Shown here: in pieces, positions 1-9,583 of the stretch
Position numbering within the stretch: the first letter of the stretch is position 1
Layout of the letters: every line of letters begins with the position of its first letter
Source: VBAU01 sp036005185
GTDB taxonomy: Bacteria; Bacteroidota; Bacteroidia; Chitinophagales; Chitinophagaceae
Assembly: GCA_036005185.1 (NCBI GenBank)
Contig: DASYQS010000024.1
Span: 143,329 to 207,328 of the forward strand
DNA: 64,000 nt
Reading direction: 5' to 3'
Translations under genes and position numbers: made by a program
The notes under the pieces: model-generated
The model's input: only the letters and a program-made list of their open reading frames with translations
Told to the model about the DNA's origin: nothing
The model's database searches: none

Positions 1-2
1 GA

Positions 3-2465
3 AAACTTGTTACTGTATCTGGCAGGGATAGCACTGTAAAGGTATGGGATGCTTTAAATGATGGTAAACTTTTATATGCATTGAAAGAACATGGGGCTTA
101 TCACTCAGCAAATTTTAGCGCTGATGGAAAAAAAATTGTTACTTCCGAAGATGGAAAAATTAAAATTTGGAAAGCTCAAACGGGAGAATTTATAAGGGAT
201 ATCCCAGGATTAGATAGTACGGAAGATAGTAAGAATCAAATTGCCGGTTTTAGCCCTGGTGGAGAATTAATTGTATCATCCCATACATCAAGAAATAGGG
301 ATGCTACGGTTTGGGATATAGAAACAGGTAAATCATTGCGCAGCATCCCCAACCCGGATAAAATAAATTTTTTCCATTGGGATTTTTTTCCGCAAAGGAA
401 TATGTCCTTTAGTGTGGATGGAAAATATCTTGCAGCAGAACTTTCTCAACCGCTGGGAAGAAGATCACTCGACGGTATCGGTATTGTGAATATTTCTACC
501 GGTGATGTCAAATATTTATCCTATTCTTCTTTTTGGGAAGGTCAGGGTAAAATTTTGGATGTTACATTTAATTCAGACGGAAAACATATTTCGGCTGCCT
601 GCTCTGATGGCACAGTTCATACATGGGATACATCAACTGGAAAGAAAACTACTCTCGACCTTCATTATTCGTTCAACTCTGCAGTTTTTAGTCCGGATGG
701 AAAGTACATTGTAACAAGCGTTTCAGACAAAACTTCTAAAATATGGGAAGCGTCAACAGGCAAACTTCTTTATACATTCATTGCAACGGACAGTACGGAT
801 TACCTGGTAACGGATACTACAGGCCGTTATGATGGCACCGAGAGGGCCCGTAAGGCTTTATATTATGTGTGTGGCAATGAAATAATAGAGTTAGAGCAAT
901 TAAAAGAGCTTTCCTGGGAACCAAATTTAATCAGCAAAGTCATGGGTATTAGCCAGGAGCTCATTTCTTCAAAAAAGCTTGATGATCTTGATATCTGCGG
1001 CTATCCACCACTGGTGGAACAACAAGATATGAAGGACGACCGTTATCATTTTACAATTACGCCAAGACGGGGAGGTTTAGGGAAAATATTTTTATACGTT
1101 GGTGGCAAACAAATAAGCGTTTATCAACCTACTGAATTAGAAAAGAATGGCAGTAATTACCAGCTTATTGTTAACCGAAAAGATATAAAGGACTACCTGA
1201 TTGCAGGCGAGGAAAACACCATTACCGTTAAAGCAACCACAAAAAGTAATGAAGTGTTTAGCAAGGGGCAGAATGTGCCTGTGGTAGAAAAGAGAGATAG
1301 CGTATTGGTCAATCCGAATCTTTATTGTATTTCAGTAGGTATTTGTAAGTATAAAGGAGAACCCCTGAAGCTATATTTTGCCTCCCAGGATGCGGCTGAT
1401 TTTGAGCGGGCCATATCAGCTTCTTCACGTAAGCTGCTTAATATTGATGGAAAGGACCACGTTACCAGCTATATTTTCAACACAGAACCCGCTTCACCTG
1501 ACCACTGGCCACTGAAAGATAATATTCGGAAAGCATTTGAAGATATTGCAAAGAAGGCAACAGCCAATGATATCTTGCTCGTCTTTCTCTCCGGCCACGG
1601 GGTATTAGAAAACGGCGAGTTTTATTACCTGACTCAGCAAGCTTCTGCATTTAAATTGGAAGGCGCCGAAAAAGAGGTGGCCATCAGCTCGGACGAATTA
1701 AATGAATGGATGCGTAAAATCAAAGCCCAAAAGCAGGTATTGATCCTGGATGCCTGTCATAGCGGACAAGCACTGCAAAGCCTGATTATTCGTAAGGAAA
1801 TACCTGCTGACCAGCAAAGAGCATTAGAAAAATTAAAAGATATGACGGGCACATATATGCTGTCGGCTTCAGCTTCCGCTCAGTCGGCGATTGAAATGGG
1901 TCTGTACAACAGGGGAGTGTTAACCTACAGCCTGTTGTGGGGCATGAAAACAGGCGAAGGACTGAAAGATAAATATATTGACATTGCTAAATGGTTTCAA
2001 TTTGCTGCTGATAAATCCAAAGAGCTGGCTAAAGATGTATCCCATCGTCTGGATCCGCAAATATCAATAAATGGAACCTTTCCAATTGGCATCGTATACC
2101 AGGAACTTTCAGATCAAATAAAATTAGACACCAAAATACCACAGTTCAAAAGATCTAATTTTCAAAATGATGACCTGTTCATTGATGACTTAAAAATAGG
2201 GCAAGCCTTTGACCACGAATTAAATGAGTTGAGCTATAGGGGCAAAAACAGGCCTGTTGTATTTTTTGCCGATGCAACAGAGGATGCTGTTTATTCAATT
2301 AATGGGCGGTATAAAACAAAGGAGAACCATATTACAGGGGAAGCAAGGTTGTTCGAAGGAACGAGAAAGGAACCAATCTTTAGGATACCTATCGACACAA
2401 CCATTGACAACATGAATGCAATGGTGAAAGAGGTAATAGAAAAAATGATAAAAAAAGTTAACTAA
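3..2465 (+). CDS. WD40-repeat caspase-like (peptidase C14) protein, 5' end missing
   Basis: The frame is open from base 3, and the translation before the first possible start (TTG at 81) is already a WD40 repeat ending in a VKVW-type motif, so the gene starts upstream of the window. WD40 repeats (GKxIVT, IKIW, TVWD, VHTWD, SKIW) fill roughly the first 270 residues. After a linker, a caspase-like fold follows: SGHG carries the catalytic His (codon at 1596) and DACHSG the catalytic Cys (codon at 1755). No signal peptide can be judged because the N-terminus is absent. Proteins of this type are thought to be cysteine proteases whose WD40 propeller senses a partner; the role here, possibly stress-induced or defence-related proteolysis, is inference. 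A lipoprotein gene follows after 34 bp, so the two may be co-transcribed. Confidence 0.9.
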   Translation, partial: KLVTVSGRDSTVKVWDALNDGKLLYALKEHGAYHSANFSADGKKIVTSEDGKIKIWKAQTGEFIRDIPGLDSTEDSKNQIAGFSPGGELIVSSHTSRNRDATVWDIETGKSLRSIPNPDKINFFHWDFFPQRNMSFSVDGKYLAAELSQPLGRRSLDGIGIVNISTGDVKYLSYSSFWEGQGKILDVTFNSDGKHISAACSDGTVHTWDTSTGKKTTLDLHYSFNSAVFSPDGKYIVTSVSDKTSKIWEASTGKLLYTFIATDSTDYLVTDTTGRYDGTERARKALYYVCGNEIIELEQLKELSWEPNLISKVMGISQELISSKKLDDLDICGYPPLVEQQDMKDDRYHFTITPRRGGLGKIFLYVGGKQISVYQPTELEKNGSNYQLIVNRKDIKDYLIAGEENTITVKATTKSNEVFSKGQNVPVVEKRDSVLVNPNLYCISVGICKYKGEPLKLYFASQDAADFERAISASSRKLLNIDGKDHVTSYIFNTEPASPDHWPLKDNIRKAFEDIAKKATANDILLVFLSGHGVLENGEFYYLTQQASAFKLEGAEKEVAISSDELNEWMRKIKAQKQVLILDACHSGQALQSLIIRKEIPADQQRALEKLKDMTGTYMLSASASAQSAIEMGLYNRGVLTYSLLWGMKTGEGLKDKYIDIAKWFQFAADKSKELAKDVSHRLDPQISINGTFPIGIVYQELSDQIKLDTKIPQFKRSNFQNDDLFIDDLKIGQAFDHELNELSYRGKNRPVVFFADATEDAVYSINGRYKTKENHITGEARLFEGTRKEPIFRIPIDTTIDNMNAMVKEVIEKMIKKVN

Positions 2466-2499
2466 TAATAATTCTCTACTTCACATAAATATTAACACA

Positions 2500-3297
2500 A
2501 TGAAAAAATTAAACCTGTCAGCGCTTACCCTTATCTGCCTCACCATTATTTCCTGTAATTCTACAAAAAAGGCCACACAGGATATTCCCAGAGCAACGCC
2601 AATAACAATGGATAAAGAATGGACTTTGGCGCATACGCCCACTGCACTTGATGTGGTAGGGGTTGTTTTTACATTTGACTCTACCGGTAAACCATTAAGA
2701 ATCCCGGGAGGCGCTCTTAAACTAAAGGTATTAAGTGCTCCGGTAGCGGTAACACAACAAACATTTACGAAAAATGTATCTGCCGGTGCAATGGTTAATT
2801 TTTTAGCCATAAAAAATATCGGCTCCACTTCAAATTTGTCAGTTGCAGATACCTCTCATGTGAACGCTACTTTTAGCATAGAGGGCGGTATCATGACGGT
2901 GATAGATGATGATATTGCTAAGGCTTTTGATGAAAATAGTGCAACAATAGCGAGCAATATCAAATTATTCAATTTAGAAAAAGCGCCTCTTTATATTATC
3001 CTGGAAACGATCGAATCGCCTAATGTGAATATCACTTTTGACAAGTCAAAAGCTAAAAGTGCAAGCTTGTTAGCCAGCTTTAAAGAAATAATAAATGCTA
3101 ATCCACAAATAAGTACTAACAGTACCGCAAAAACGGACTTAATATATAAAAACCCAAAACCCGTCACCGTTTTTTATAAGCTTCAGTCAATAAATGTAAA
3201 TGTCATTGGAAGCAAGGGTAATGAACCTGAAAGGATAGATTTGTCTCTTGGTAAAATAGTAAGAAGTGATGAACTCGTTTATCAAAGAAAAGAATAA
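2500..3297 (+). CDS. Lipoprotein of unknown function next to the caspase gene
   Basis: A 265-residue protein with a lipoprotein signal peptide: basic start MKKLN, hydrophobic stretch, then TIIS-C with the lipidated Cys at residue 19. The mature part is Thr/Ser/Asn-rich and probably beta-rich, with no domain I recognise. It starts 34 bp after the WD40-caspase gene on the same strand, suggesting one transcription unit; it could be a surface partner or substrate of the caspase, but nothing in the sequence proves this. The reverse-strand frame over its first third looks like a shadow. Confidence 0.7.
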   Translation: MKKLNLSALTLICLTIISCNSTKKATQDIPRATPITMDKEWTLAHTPTALDVVGVVFTFDSTGKPLRIPGGALKLKVLSAPVAVTQQTFTKNVSAGAMVNFLAIKNIGSTSNLSVADTSHVNATFSIEGGIMTVIDDDIAKAFDENSATIASNIKLFNLEKAPLYIILETIESPNVNITFDKSKAKSASLLASFKEIINANPQISTNSTAKTDLIYKNPKPVTVFYKLQSINVNVIGSKGNEPERIDLSLGKIVRSDELVYQRKE

Positions 3298-3387
3298 TTT
3301 TAAACGGTAAATCGTCTGAGAAAAGTTGACTGCGCCGTTGGTATTCGAATGGGAGATAGTTCCAAGCTTAAGATTTCACACCAACAG

Positions 3388-3410
3388 CCTTCAGAAGTAA
3401 GATCTGAAGG
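3388..3410. terminator. Hairpin between convergent genes
   Basis: An 8-bp perfect stem (CCTTCAGA / TCTGAAGG) with a 7-base loop lies between the lipoprotein gene and the convergent isomerase-like gene. There is no strong T-run on either side, so termination is only probable. Confidence 0.4.
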
Positions 3411-3485
3411 TAGAATCCCTTTCTGAATGCCTCAGCGTCCGAATAACGGACATCATACATTCATTCACTAAAGGAAAAGCAGGAG

Positions 3486-4400
3486 TCACAGCATTGCTTT
3501 CTGCACCTTTGCAAGGAAGGCGGGTACTTTTGATTTAGGATCACCTTCGCCCAACGTTTCTATTGGCAGGTAACCTTTATAACCAGAGGACTTAATAATC
3601 CCCATCAATTTATCCAGGTCAACTTCTTTTTCTTCACCATTGATGAATATTTTTTCTTTTATCTGCCAGTTAACTGCATGTTTTACCGACAGGACAATTT
3701 CCTGGTAAGGATCATGTACCCGGTAACTACCTGTGTCCAATATGAGACCCAACCATTCTGAATTGATGGCTTCAATGATCTTATTTACCTGGTCGGCAGT
3801 TTGAATAAAATCGTTGTGATTTTGTATACCGATGATGACGCCATGTTGTTTGCCATACTCCACACAGGTTTGAATATCTTTCAGCATCCATTCTGTTACC
3901 TGTTCTTTGGTAAAATTTTCATTTTTTTGATTGCCCGCAAATATCCTTATTACCGGCGCTCCAATTTTTGCTGCTACTTCTATCCAATTTTTTACAAGCA
4001 CCACTTCCTGCTGATGTTTGATGTTGTCTGCAAGTGTAAAATCGTTTCGAACACCTGTACCACTTATTTCAATCCCCAGGCTGAAGGCTTTTCTTTTTAT
4101 TTGAAATAAATATTCGTCGGAGGGTACTTGTGGGTAGCCCTTAAAATAATACGCCGTAATATCTACTCCCTCAAAACCGCTGGTCGCACAAAAATCAAGC
4201 AAATCGCTGATGGTCATGCTTCCATTTGATAATGGAGCATTGAAGGAGTAAGCGTTCAGGCTTGTCTTTAACCCGGTTACAGTTTCTGAAAATTTTTTGG
4301 CAGAAGCAGACTGCGTATTTAAAACAATACCTGCTGATGCCATTGCAGGTATTCCAATGATTGAAGACAAAAATTTTCTGCGGTGAAGATGGTTATTCAT
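3486..4400 (-). CDS. Tat-exported sugar phosphate isomerase/epimerase-like TIM barrel
   Basis: This 304-residue protein begins with a twin-arginine signal (RRKFL at residues 7-11, then a hydrophobic stretch ending near residue 35), so it should fold in the cytoplasm and be exported. The rest matches the xylose-isomerase-like TIM-barrel family (AP_endonuc_2): LxAYSF near the start, GFEGVDITAYYF, the metal-site type stretch GIQNHNDF, ILDTGSY and a C-terminal GYLPIETLGEGDP. Members act on sugars or inositols using a divalent metal; the substrate here is unknown. It is the last gene of a minus-strand pair with the glycosidase-like gene upstream, which fits a role in extracytoplasmic carbohydrate use. 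Confidence 0.85.
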   Translation of the reverse strand: MNNHLHRRKFLSSIIGIPAMASAGIVLNTQSASAKKFSETVTGLKTSLNAYSFNAPLSNGSMTISDLLDFCATSGFEGVDITAYYFKGYPQVPSDEYLFQIKRKAFSLGIEISGTGVRNDFTLADNIKHQQEVVLVKNWIEVAAKIGAPVIRIFAGNQKNENFTKEQVTEWMLKDIQTCVEYGKQHGVIIGIQNHNDFIQTADQVNKIIEAINSEWLGLILDTGSYRVHDPYQEIVLSVKHAVNWQIKEKIFINGEEKEVDLDKLMGIIKSSGYKGYLPIETLGEGDPKSKVPAFLAKVQKAML

Positions 4401-4442
4401 GATGAAAGATTGTTGTACTTGTCGTCGAAAATATAGATTAGC

Positions 4443-6794
4443 TTACTGCTTGATAAGCTTGAGGCATTGTTGTTTGTCACCCTGTCTCACTTCTACATAA
4501 TAAATTCCTGCTTTATACTTACTGCCTAATTGAATGGTGCTGCTAGGCGCTATGCTTACCCGGGACTCAATCATCCGTCCAAGATTGTCCATGATTCTTA
4601 TACTTATCAATTCCTGTAAATTACTTCTTGTGTTAATCAGGAACTGATTGTAAGAAGGATTGGGTGATACCGTTACCAGCAAAGTTTCTGTAGTGACAAT
4701 ATTTTCTTCAGATGCCCGCGCAGTTGTGGTTGTTTGACCATTATCATGCGGCACTGTAACAAGTACGGGCATCGTACGGGAATTACCGTCTGCATCGGTT
4801 GCTGTAATGGCAATGGTATAAATCCGTCCGGAACCATAGCCATTTCTTTCAGCTCTCAACTTAACATGATGGTTGTCGACGACTTCCCAGTCTGGTTGAT
4901 TACCCGATGGTTCATTGCTGCTCACCGAAAGTGAGCTGGCAATCCCACCGCAATTATCTGCAGCACTATACGCTACTGTAACTGTTTTCATTTGATGGTT
5001 GGGAGCAAACAGAGTAGTAGGATCAGCAGAGATCCCGGTAATAAGAGGCGCGGTAACGTCATTTGCCGTTACCGTAAAACTGCAACTCGCTGTTTGTCCG
5101 ACAATATTAGTTGCAGTGAGTGTGACAGTATGATTACCTCTTCCATTAATCATACTGCCTGGTGTAGGTGATTGTGTGATCGTTGTTGCGTTAGTAATTG
5201 TCGCCATGTTCCGGTAATCAGGTAAAATGACTGAACAGTCTGCAGTCATATTCAGTGTTTGTGTTTCCGGACAAGTGATGGCTGGCGGCACATCAGCGGC
5301 TGTATTGGACGTTACACTTTCGTTATGGAAATGGTCAAGTGCTGTTATGGTGTAATAATAACTGGTGTTGGCAGCAATGGTTTTATCAGCAAACGCAGAA
5401 GTATCTCCATGTGTGATCGCAACAATATTGTTGGCATTGCTAATGTCAATAACGGGATTGGTAGAGCGATAAACAACAAAACGTTTCGCTTTATCCAACT
5501 CATTGGCAGTAAACGGCGGCTTAGTCCAATGAAGCACTACGGAATCGTTGCCGTACTTAGTAGCACCAAGGGCTGATGCGGATGCGGGAGCAATATTATC
5601 CCGCCACGGCATTGCTGGTAACAAGGCTGGCCTTTGATAAAAGAATAGTCGCAAGGAATCTCTAAAACCTAATTTGGTAGTACTTCGCAAGCTGCTTGTA
5701 TTGTAGATGATTTCTCCAAATATATTCGGATAGCTTCTGTTAAGTCTTACTTCATTGGGTATCATCGAAGGGTTAGTCCAGGGGGCGCCTTGTGTTGCAT
5801 CGTTTACTTTATAACCAGCCATGCCAATATAAATATGTCGGCTGTTAGCATTGTCACTCCACCACGGAACTATTTTACTATAATCGGCACCGGGCTGGCC
5901 AATATACCAGTACACTTCGGGTGCCAGATAATCTACCCAACCTTGCTGGATCCATTTCCTGCTGTCACAATACAGGGTTGTATAATGTTGTAAACCAGAA
6001 GTGGGAGTGCCAATGGCAGGATCTGTGCTATTACGGTAGATACCTGTTGGTGCTACACCAAATTTGACCCAAGGCTTCAGGGCGCGAATAGTATCATATA
6101 CTTTTTTGATCAGGAGGTTTACATTATCTCTTCTCCAGTCAGCAATGTTGGTAAAGCCGCGGGGATCGTTAGTAAAATAAGAAGTATCCGCGATTGTTCC
6201 CTGAGGATAAAAATAATCATCGAAATGAATACCGTCTACGTCATACCGTTGTACAATATCAACCACTACGCTGGTGATGTAATCTCTTACTGCTGATAAC
6301 GCCGGGTTAAGTATTTGCACTGTTCCTATAGTGAGTGTCCATTCGGGATGCACCTTAGCAACATGTGTATTAGCGAAATTAGGGAGGTTGCTAATATTTC
6401 CAACAGCCCTGTAAGGATTCAGCCAGGTATGAAACTCTATGCCTCTTTTATGAGTTTCAGCAATGGCAAATTCTAGAGGGTCCCAAAGGGGAGTCGGCGC
6501 CCTACCCTGAACGCCATTCAAATCTGCCGACCAAGGTTCAATGGAGCTTGGATACATCGCATCACACTGGCTGCGCATCTGCAGGTAAACAGCATTCATT
6601 CCTGTAGCAGCATGATGATCCAAAATAGTGATCAATGCGGCTTGTTGTTGCGCCGGTGTCTGCGTCCGGGAAGGCCAATCAATGTTGAGGTAAGTAGCGA
6701 TCCACGCACCCCTTAATTCTCTTTTTGGAGGGCTTTGTGCCGAAGCTAAAAAAGTAAAATGGAACAAAAGGATGAAGAGTAAAGTTTTGGTCAT
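4443..6794 (-). CDS. T9SS-exported glycoside hydrolase-like (GHL10/DUF187) protein
   Basis: A 783-residue secreted protein. After a signal peptide (residues 1-19, ending SAQS) comes the GHL10 domain (about 22-390): KRELRGAWIATYLNIDWPSR, MNAVYLQMRSQCDAMYPS, RGIEFHTWLNPYRA and DGIHFDDYFYP are hallmark segments. A fibronectin type III-like region follows (about 400-495), then HYR-like and Ig-like segments (about 500-690), and a T9SS type A sorting domain at the C-terminus (SPNPSYNQF, GIYYVEV, LKLIKQ). The product should be secreted or surface-attached by the type IX system and probably cleaves a polysaccharide or peptidoglycan glycan; the substrate is not visible. It is followed after 42 bp by the isomerase-like gene. 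Confidence 0.9.
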   Translation of the reverse strand: MTKTLLFILLFHFTFLASAQSPPKRELRGAWIATYLNIDWPSRTQTPAQQQAALITILDHHAATGMNAVYLQMRSQCDAMYPSSIEPWSADLNGVQGRAPTPLWDPLEFAIAETHKRGIEFHTWLNPYRAVGNISNLPNFANTHVAKVHPEWTLTIGTVQILNPALSAVRDYITSVVVDIVQRYDVDGIHFDDYFYPQGTIADTSYFTNDPRGFTNIADWRRDNVNLLIKKVYDTIRALKPWVKFGVAPTGIYRNSTDPAIGTPTSGLQHYTTLYCDSRKWIQQGWVDYLAPEVYWYIGQPGADYSKIVPWWSDNANSRHIYIGMAGYKVNDATQGAPWTNPSMIPNEVRLNRSYPNIFGEIIYNTSSLRSTTKLGFRDSLRLFFYQRPALLPAMPWRDNIAPASASALGATKYGNDSVVLHWTKPPFTANELDKAKRFVVYRSTNPVIDISNANNIVAITHGDTSAFADKTIAANTSYYYTITALDHFHNESVTSNTAADVPPAITCPETQTLNMTADCSVILPDYRNMATITNATTITQSPTPGSMINGRGNHTVTLTATNIVGQTASCSFTVTANDVTAPLITGISADPTTLFAPNHQMKTVTVAYSAADNCGGIASSLSVSSNEPSGNQPDWEVVDNHHVKLRAERNGYGSGRIYTIAITATDADGNSRTMPVLVTVPHDNGQTTTTARASEENIVTTETLLVTVSPNPSYNQFLINTRSNLQELISIRIMDNLGRMIESRVSIAPSSTIQLGSKYKAGIYYVEVRQGDKQQCLKLIKQ

Positions 6795-7030
6795 ACGTGT
6801 GGTTTTTCACCAAGTTACTGAGATATTCAAACGCTCTGCAAATAAGTTTTACTTTATTTTTAGAACACTATTGAGATCAGGGTTCTTTTAGTACGAATAT
6901 GGTTTGAGGCATTTTCGTTTATTTATTTGGCAGGAAAAATGTTCTTCGAGAAATGGATAGATCGCGCATTTTTTCAGCCGCTTCTTTCATTCCGTTTTCG
7001 CATTAGGTGACTAGAAAATATTTTAACCAA

Positions 7031-7816
7031 ATGAGACAGAGAGTAACAACTGCATATTTAACTAAGGCGATTTCCTTCGCCTTAGTTATTTTGTTGCTTC
7101 TAAAATGTAATACAGTATCAAAAACTATCAATAAGAATTTAAAAGCTATAACGGTAAAAGTTGAATTGCCCATATTGTCACCTGATAACACAGGTTTTAT
7201 TACTGCTGTGGATAGTCTTAATATTATTTACTATCAAAATCTTACTATATTTCAAATTCCTTACTTCAATTCGTTTTACCAATTTATAAATAACTCTTCA
7301 GGCCAAATTGTTGGTCAAACGCATCTTAAAGACGAACTGAAAAAAACGTATCTTATTTATCAAAACCATAGTTCTTATGGTTGTCAATTTGATTCAATTA
7401 ATGCAGTTCCAAGAACGGTTCTCATCGATTCATTTTTCAAGACAAAAACCTTATATACATTCAATCCATAAGATGAAAAAAATGATGGTTTAATCTTTTC
7501 AGAAAAAATGCCGAATGGAGATATTGCCGAGACATATATTCCTAGAATAAAGGAGGATGTTTCATTTCCTGATTCGATGTACTTCTATTATTCGGATTTT
7601 ATGAAAATTGACTACTCATTTTCAAAACAACTTGACAGTATAAAGGGAAAAAAGTTATATCAGGTCCGAATGATTTATAACCCTTTATCTAAGGGAGTTT
7701 TTCCTTTCGATGCACCAAGACGAGAATATTTATTCGAGATGAAAAAACTGGAAGTAACAAATGAAATAATACATCTGATAAAAAAATCTGAGAAAGTTTG
7801 TGCGGGTGTAAAATAA
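7031..7816 (+). pseudogene. Putative lipoprotein gene split by an in-frame TAA
   Basis: Two open frames, 7031-7471 and 7508-7816, are in the same reading frame and separated only by the TAA at 7469-7471 plus 12 sense codons (DEKNDGLIFSEK). Read through, the gene would make about 260 residues with a lipoprotein-type signal (LLLLKC). ATG 7031 is preferred over the GTG at 7007 because it puts the basic residues just before the hydrophobic core. The second half has a charged C-terminus like a normal soluble domain. I do not recognise the family. This looks like a recent nonsense mutation or a sequencing error; readthrough is possible but there is no special context for it. Confidence 0.6.
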
Positions 7817-8006
7817 ATTTTCGTGCGCCTCGCCTATCTGAGTGCGATAATTAAGATTATGTTGAACTTCATAACAGAATTGGCACGTATTAAAGTTCTT
7901 TCGCTTTTTACGAAACAATTTTGGCACATGTTGCCTATAAATAATTGATAGCCATGATTGTCAAGGCATTTTTATTTTAAGTAGCTTTAATTGTAAAGAT
8001 TAGGAC

Positions 8007-9212
8007 GTGAGGCGATTGTTTTTTTTATCGTTCATTCTTCTTTCCGCTTTTCAACTAAGGGCGCAACCAAATAATTGCACCTTTAAGCAACCGGCGATTA
8101 CTATTCACTTTGGAAGGGGTGATGTGCGTGATGTGAACACTGAATTTCTTTCCAATTACCGCAGACTAGCTACTTCCTGTCCTGTCGATGGCTACTACGC
8201 CTACGCTGCTCATACCAGCAATTGCTTTGATGATGATTGGCATACACTCGCGGAAGATCATACCGCAGGCGATGTTAACGGCAATATGATGTTGGTAAAT
8301 GGGGCGCCAAATAGTGGTACGTTCTTAAGAACAACAATAAACGGATTAAAGGGCGCTACCACTTATGAGTTCGCGGCATGGTTAATGAACTTGTGTAAGC
8401 CAAGTGATAAGTGCCCCTTTCCGTTACTGCCCAATATTACCATACGCCTGGAAACACAGGAGGAAAAAAGCATCGCACAATTTGTAACCGGCGACCTGGG
8501 GCGGCTTGAGATTCCACGTTGGAGGCAGTATCGCGCTATCTTCACCACGCCGCCTTCCATCACAGCGTTAAGGTTGATTTTGATTGACAATGCGCCCGGC
8601 GGTTGTGGAAATGATTTTGCATTAGACGATATCACTTTCCGCGAGTGTATAATGCCAGCTCCCGTTGTCACAACAACACCTAAAACAAGTAAAGTAAAAA
8701 AGAACCCAGCCACCTTAAAACCGGCACCGAAGAAAGCTACTCAGGCGCCTGCGGGAAGAGAAGGGAAAATAAGCCAGGTTGTGAAACCAAAAACAGATTC
8801 TCCTTCAAATTCGATTTCAGTTTTAAATCGGAAGACACCCGTTTTTCCCCGACCACCACTGGTATTGACAACAAGGACAAACGCATTAGTAAAACAAATT
8901 GAAACGGTAGCCGGAGAGATCAGGATTGAGCTGTATGATAACGGAGAGATAGACGGCGACACGGTCAGCATTTATCATAACAATGTGCTCATTAAAAGTC
9001 ATGTCAGGCTTTCTGAAAAACCCATATCGCTCCGCATTGCCATTGATACCGCACAACCACATCATGAATTGATCATGGTTGCAAATAACCTCGGTTCCAT
9101 TCCGCCTAATACTTCAGTAATGATCATCACTGCCGGCACCGCCCGCTATCAAGTATTTATTTCCTCCACTGAGCAAAAAAATGCAAAAGTGGTTTTTGAT
9201 CTGAAAAGATAA
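8007..9212 (+). CDS. Secreted protein with Cys-containing galactose-binding-like domain
   Basis: This 401-residue protein starts at GTG 8007, which opens directly onto a signal peptide (RRLFFLSFILLSAFQLRAQ). Residues about 20-215 resemble jelly-roll, carbohydrate-binding-like modules seen in Bacteroidota surface proteins: TYEFAAWLMNLC, RLETQEE, LILIDNAPGGCGNDFALDDITFREC. Six or so Cys suggest disulfides. A Pro/Thr/Lys-rich linker (about 216-290) leads to a C-terminal beta domain (about 295-401) with the motif IRIELYDNGEIDGDTVSIY, often found in gliding or adhesion-related proteins. Function is probably surface binding; the ligand is unknown. It is a single gene with a terminator-like hairpin downstream. 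Confidence 0.7.
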   Translation: MRRLFFLSFILLSAFQLRAQPNNCTFKQPAITIHFGRGDVRDVNTEFLSNYRRLATSCPVDGYYAYAAHTSNCFDDDWHTLAEDHTAGDVNGNMMLVNGAPNSGTFLRTTINGLKGATTYEFAAWLMNLCKPSDKCPFPLLPNITIRLETQEEKSIAQFVTGDLGRLEIPRWRQYRAIFTTPPSITALRLILIDNAPGGCGNDFALDDITFRECIMPAPVVTTTPKTSKVKKNPATLKPAPKKATQAPAGREGKISQVVKPKTDSPSNSISVLNRKTPVFPRPPLVLTTRTNALVKQIETVAGEIRIELYDNGEIDGDTVSIYHNNVLIKSHVRLSEKPISLRIAIDTAQPHHELIMVANNLGSIPPNTSVMIITAGTARYQVFISSTEQKNAKVVFDLKR

Positions 9213-9583
9213 TTTTTTTCCTGTGTTAATTTAAAAACAGTTTCTATTTCAAGCGATTTGCCAATGTTGTTTTTTAGCGATTGCCCCATAGCTTACTACA
9301 AAACAATTTTTCTAAATAATATTTTATGAATTTGATTTTTGAATTTGTAGCAACACTTTCAACAAATAAAATCGAGTAGCCTTTACATAAATCCTTACGG
9401 GGTCACAAAAGGTAGCAGCTTCGCTAACCTTTTTTATTATTAGGCATAAAATATTGTTGGGTTCCGAAGTTTAATTGGACACGCCTCCTTCTCAAGTATG
9501 AGCAAATAAAGGCAAGGTACAACAGAAGCAGGATCTTCATCTTAATTTTGCCTGCATAGCAAATCATTCATTAACATTACACA
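9213..9583. other. 370-bp non-coding gap before the ABC exporter
   Basis: No convincing open frame on either strand. It contains the hairpin described at 9407-9436 and otherwise AT-rich sequence; the promoter of the ABC gene should lie in its last 150 bp but I see no clear match. Confidence 0.5.
9407..9436 (+). terminator. Rho-independent terminator
   Basis: The stem AAAGGT-AGC pairs with GCTAACCTTT (one bulged base) around a 6-base loop and runs into a T tract. It would end transcription of the secreted protein gene about 200 bp upstream. Confidence 0.6.

Noticed and set aside
6939..7010. 23-codon frame MFFEKWIDRAFFQPLLSFRF... just upstream of the split lipoprotein gene
   Set aside because: It has a GGAA-type site but no recognisable domain, no terminator and too little length to distinguish from chance.
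8363..8713. Minus-strand frame opposite the secreted protein gene
   Set aside because: Shadow frame without a signal or domain.
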